NCBI GenBank assembly: GCA_003151535.1 | Contig: PLXT01000025.1 | Coordinates: forward strand, 2,731-8,811 | DNA from: Methanobacterium sp. | Lineage (GTDB): Archaea > Methanobacteriota > Methanobacteria > Methanobacteriales > Methanobacteriaceae | Direction of reading: 5' to 3' | Length of the DNA stretch: 6,081 nt | In this document: positions 5,288-6,081 of the stretch, in pieces | How the letters are laid out: each line of letters begins with the position of its first letter | How positions within the stretch are numbered: the first letter of the stretch is position 1 | Made by a program: the position numbers and the translations under genes | The notes under the pieces: model-generated | Told to the model about the DNA's origin: nothing | The model's input: the letters and a program-made list of their open reading frames with translations, nothing else | Databases searched by the model: none

Positions 5288-5297
5288 ATTATATTTT
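5288..5297 (-). promoter_or_regulatory. Candidate TATA box for the ABC operon
   Basis: On the minus strand AAATATAATA is centred about 29 nt before the permease ATG. Normal archaeal spacing puts the start of transcription at or within a few bases of the ATG. The absence of a Shine-Dalgarno site agrees with leaderless expression. Confidence 0.4.
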
Positions 5298-5325
5298 ATT
5301 TAGAAAAATACATAGAATAATCTGA

Positions 5326-5358
5326 ATTAAGTTGACTAAAAAATTTATTCAACTTAAT
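5326..5358. promoter_or_regulatory. Perfect 10-bp inverted repeat, candidate operator
   Basis: ATTAAGTTGA at 5326-5335 and its exact reverse complement TCAACTTAAT at 5349-5358 are separated by 13 nt. The element lies between the divergent TATA boxes of the ABC operon (5297-5288) and cbiC (5382-5391), upstream of both. Centre-to-centre spacing of the arms is 23 nt, about two helical turns, as expected for a dimeric regulator. It could serve one or both promoters. No known regulator is assigned. Confidence 0.5.
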
Positions 5359-5381
5359 AACCAAATGTTTTCAAGAGTTAA

Positions 5382-5391
5382 TTTATATAAT
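5382..5391 (+). promoter_or_regulatory. TATA box of cbiC
   Basis: TTTATATAAT is a near-ideal methanogen TATA box. It predicts a start near 5411-5413 and a leader of about 20 nt before ATG 5432. Confidence 0.65.
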
Positions 5392-5405
5392 ATGTCACAT
5401 AGTTA

Positions 5406-5425
5406 GATCAGAATTTATTTGAGAA
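5406..5425 (+). repeat. 20-nt word shared with the hypE upstream region
   Basis: The word GATCAGAATTTATTTGAGAA here matches 2123-2142 upstream of hypE at 18 of 20 positions, in the same orientation relative to the downstream gene. Here it overlaps the predicted transcript start and abuts the Shine-Dalgarno site. It may be a common regulatory element or a coincidence in AT-rich DNA. Confidence 0.35.
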
Positions 5426-5431
5426 GGTATT

Positions 5432-6081
5432 ATGAGTAAAAGACAAGATTCTACAAATGCTACCATTTCTATGGGTGCATCAACAAAACAGGGCTGTGAA
5501 ATAGCTGAAAAAAGCAGGAAGATAGTAAGATCCCTTATAAACCATAAAACTAAGGACATGTCATTTGAAGAGCGAATTATCGTCGAGAGGATCGTTCATT
5601 CAACAGCTGATCCAGAATATGCAAATATAACCAAAATGAGTAAAGACTTTGTAGAGACAAGCTTGAAAGCTATTAATAGTGAAAAAGACATTTTAACCGA
5701 TATCAACATGGTTAAAATAGGGATTAATAAATATCCTGGCAAAGTTAAGTGTTATATTAAAGATGAGAGGGCGGTTTCAATTGCTAAGGAAGAAAATATT
5801 ACCCGTGCAGCTGCTGCCATTAGGGTTGCATCTAATGAAGGCTTTGATGGGATAGTAGTAGTTGGTAATGCACCAACAGCACTTTTAGAAGTTTTAAAAC
5901 TTGTTAAAGAAAATGCAATTAATGTGTGCTCGGTAATCGGTGTTCCAGTAGGATTTGTTGGGGCTGCTGAATCCAAAAAAGCACTTCAAAAAACGGATAT
6001 ACCTAATTTAATAACTGTTGGTCCTAAGGGCGGAACACCGATTGCTGTAGCTACAGTAAATTCCCTTATAAATCTTAAAAA
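5432..6081 (+). CDS. cbiC: Cobalt-precorrin-8 methylmutase CbiC (precorrin-8X methylmutase family), 3' end cut by window
   Basis: CbiC moves the methyl group from C-11 to C-12 of cobalt-precorrin-8 to form cobyrinic acid in the anaerobic (early cobalt insertion) route to corrinoids; methanogens need these for methyl transfer (Mtr). I translated this frame by hand: 216 codons remain open to the window edge. Family landmarks: an N-terminal MGASTKQGCEIAEKSRKIV block (14-32), IVHSTADPEY (54-63) with His56 as the expected catalytic histidine, VGNAPTALLE (144-153), GVPVGFVGAAESK (170-182) and GPKGGTPIAVATVNSL (197-212). Members are about 200-220 residues, so only a few C-terminal residues and the stop are missing. 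ATG 5432 has AGGT (5425-5428) within GAGAAGGT as a close Shine-Dalgarno site. It is transcribed divergently from the ABC operon. Other cobalamin genes are not visible here; they may follow downstream. Confidence 0.93.
   Translation, partial: MSKRQDSTNATISMGASTKQGCEIAEKSRKIVRSLINHKTKDMSFEERIIVERIVHSTADPEYANITKMSKDFVETSLKAINSEKDILTDINMVKIGINKYPGKVKCYIKDERAVSIAKEENITRAAAAIRVASNEGFDGIVVVGNAPTALLEVLKLVKENAINVCSVIGVPVGFVGAAESKKALQKTDIPNLITVGPKGGTPIAVATVNSLINLK

Noticed and set aside
5752..5976. Minus-strand open frame opposite cbiC
   Set aside because: The plus strand encodes conserved CbiC motifs through the whole interval; the opposite frame is a shadow.

Overview
The window looks like a chromosomal segment of a mesophilic methanogen of the order Methanobacteriales (Methanobacterium or a close relative). 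The evidence is: an archaeal/eukaryotic-type ribosomal protein S8e; a separate gene for the C-terminal part of a family B DNA polymerase, the split-polymerase arrangement known from Methanothermobacter (MTH1208/MTH208) and its relatives; archaeal TATA boxes and GGTGA-type Shine-Dalgarno sites; and very AT-rich spacers. The exact genus cannot be fixed from sequence reading alone.

Layout. 59-1085 (minus strand) is a two-gene unit, rps8e followed by polB2, with polB2 starting inside the end of rps8e. 1086-1565 is a long AT-rich spacer with the rps8e promoter region on one side and the promoter of a small plus-strand gene on the other. 1566-1895 encodes a 109-residue protein of unassigned function that resembles small OB-fold-like proteins of archaeal viruses and plasmids. 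1896-2218 is another AT-rich spacer. 2231-3241 is hypE, for [NiFe]-hydrogenase maturation (start moved 12 nt downstream of the longest frame on Shine-Dalgarno evidence). 3420-3854 encodes a small RDD-family membrane protein. Convergent to it, 3924-5263 (minus strand) is an ABC operon of the MacB/LolD/FtsX type: a compact permease followed, with a 1-nt overlap, by an ATPase. Divergent from that operon, 5432 to the window edge is cbiC, for cobalamin (corrin ring) synthesis, nearly complete but cut by the end of the window.

Most genes are separate housekeeping units rather than one pathway. HypE and CbiC both serve nickel- or cobalt-cofactor enzymes typical of methanogens, and their upstream regions share a near-identical 20-nt word.

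Points worth a second look: the ABC ATPase has intact Walker A and B motifs but altered signature, D-loop and H-loop; its permease lacks almost the whole extracytoplasmic domain; a perfect 10-bp inverted repeat lies between the divergent ABC operon and cbiC; and the small gene at 1566 may be of mobile origin. I did not find a convincing multi-gene novel system.
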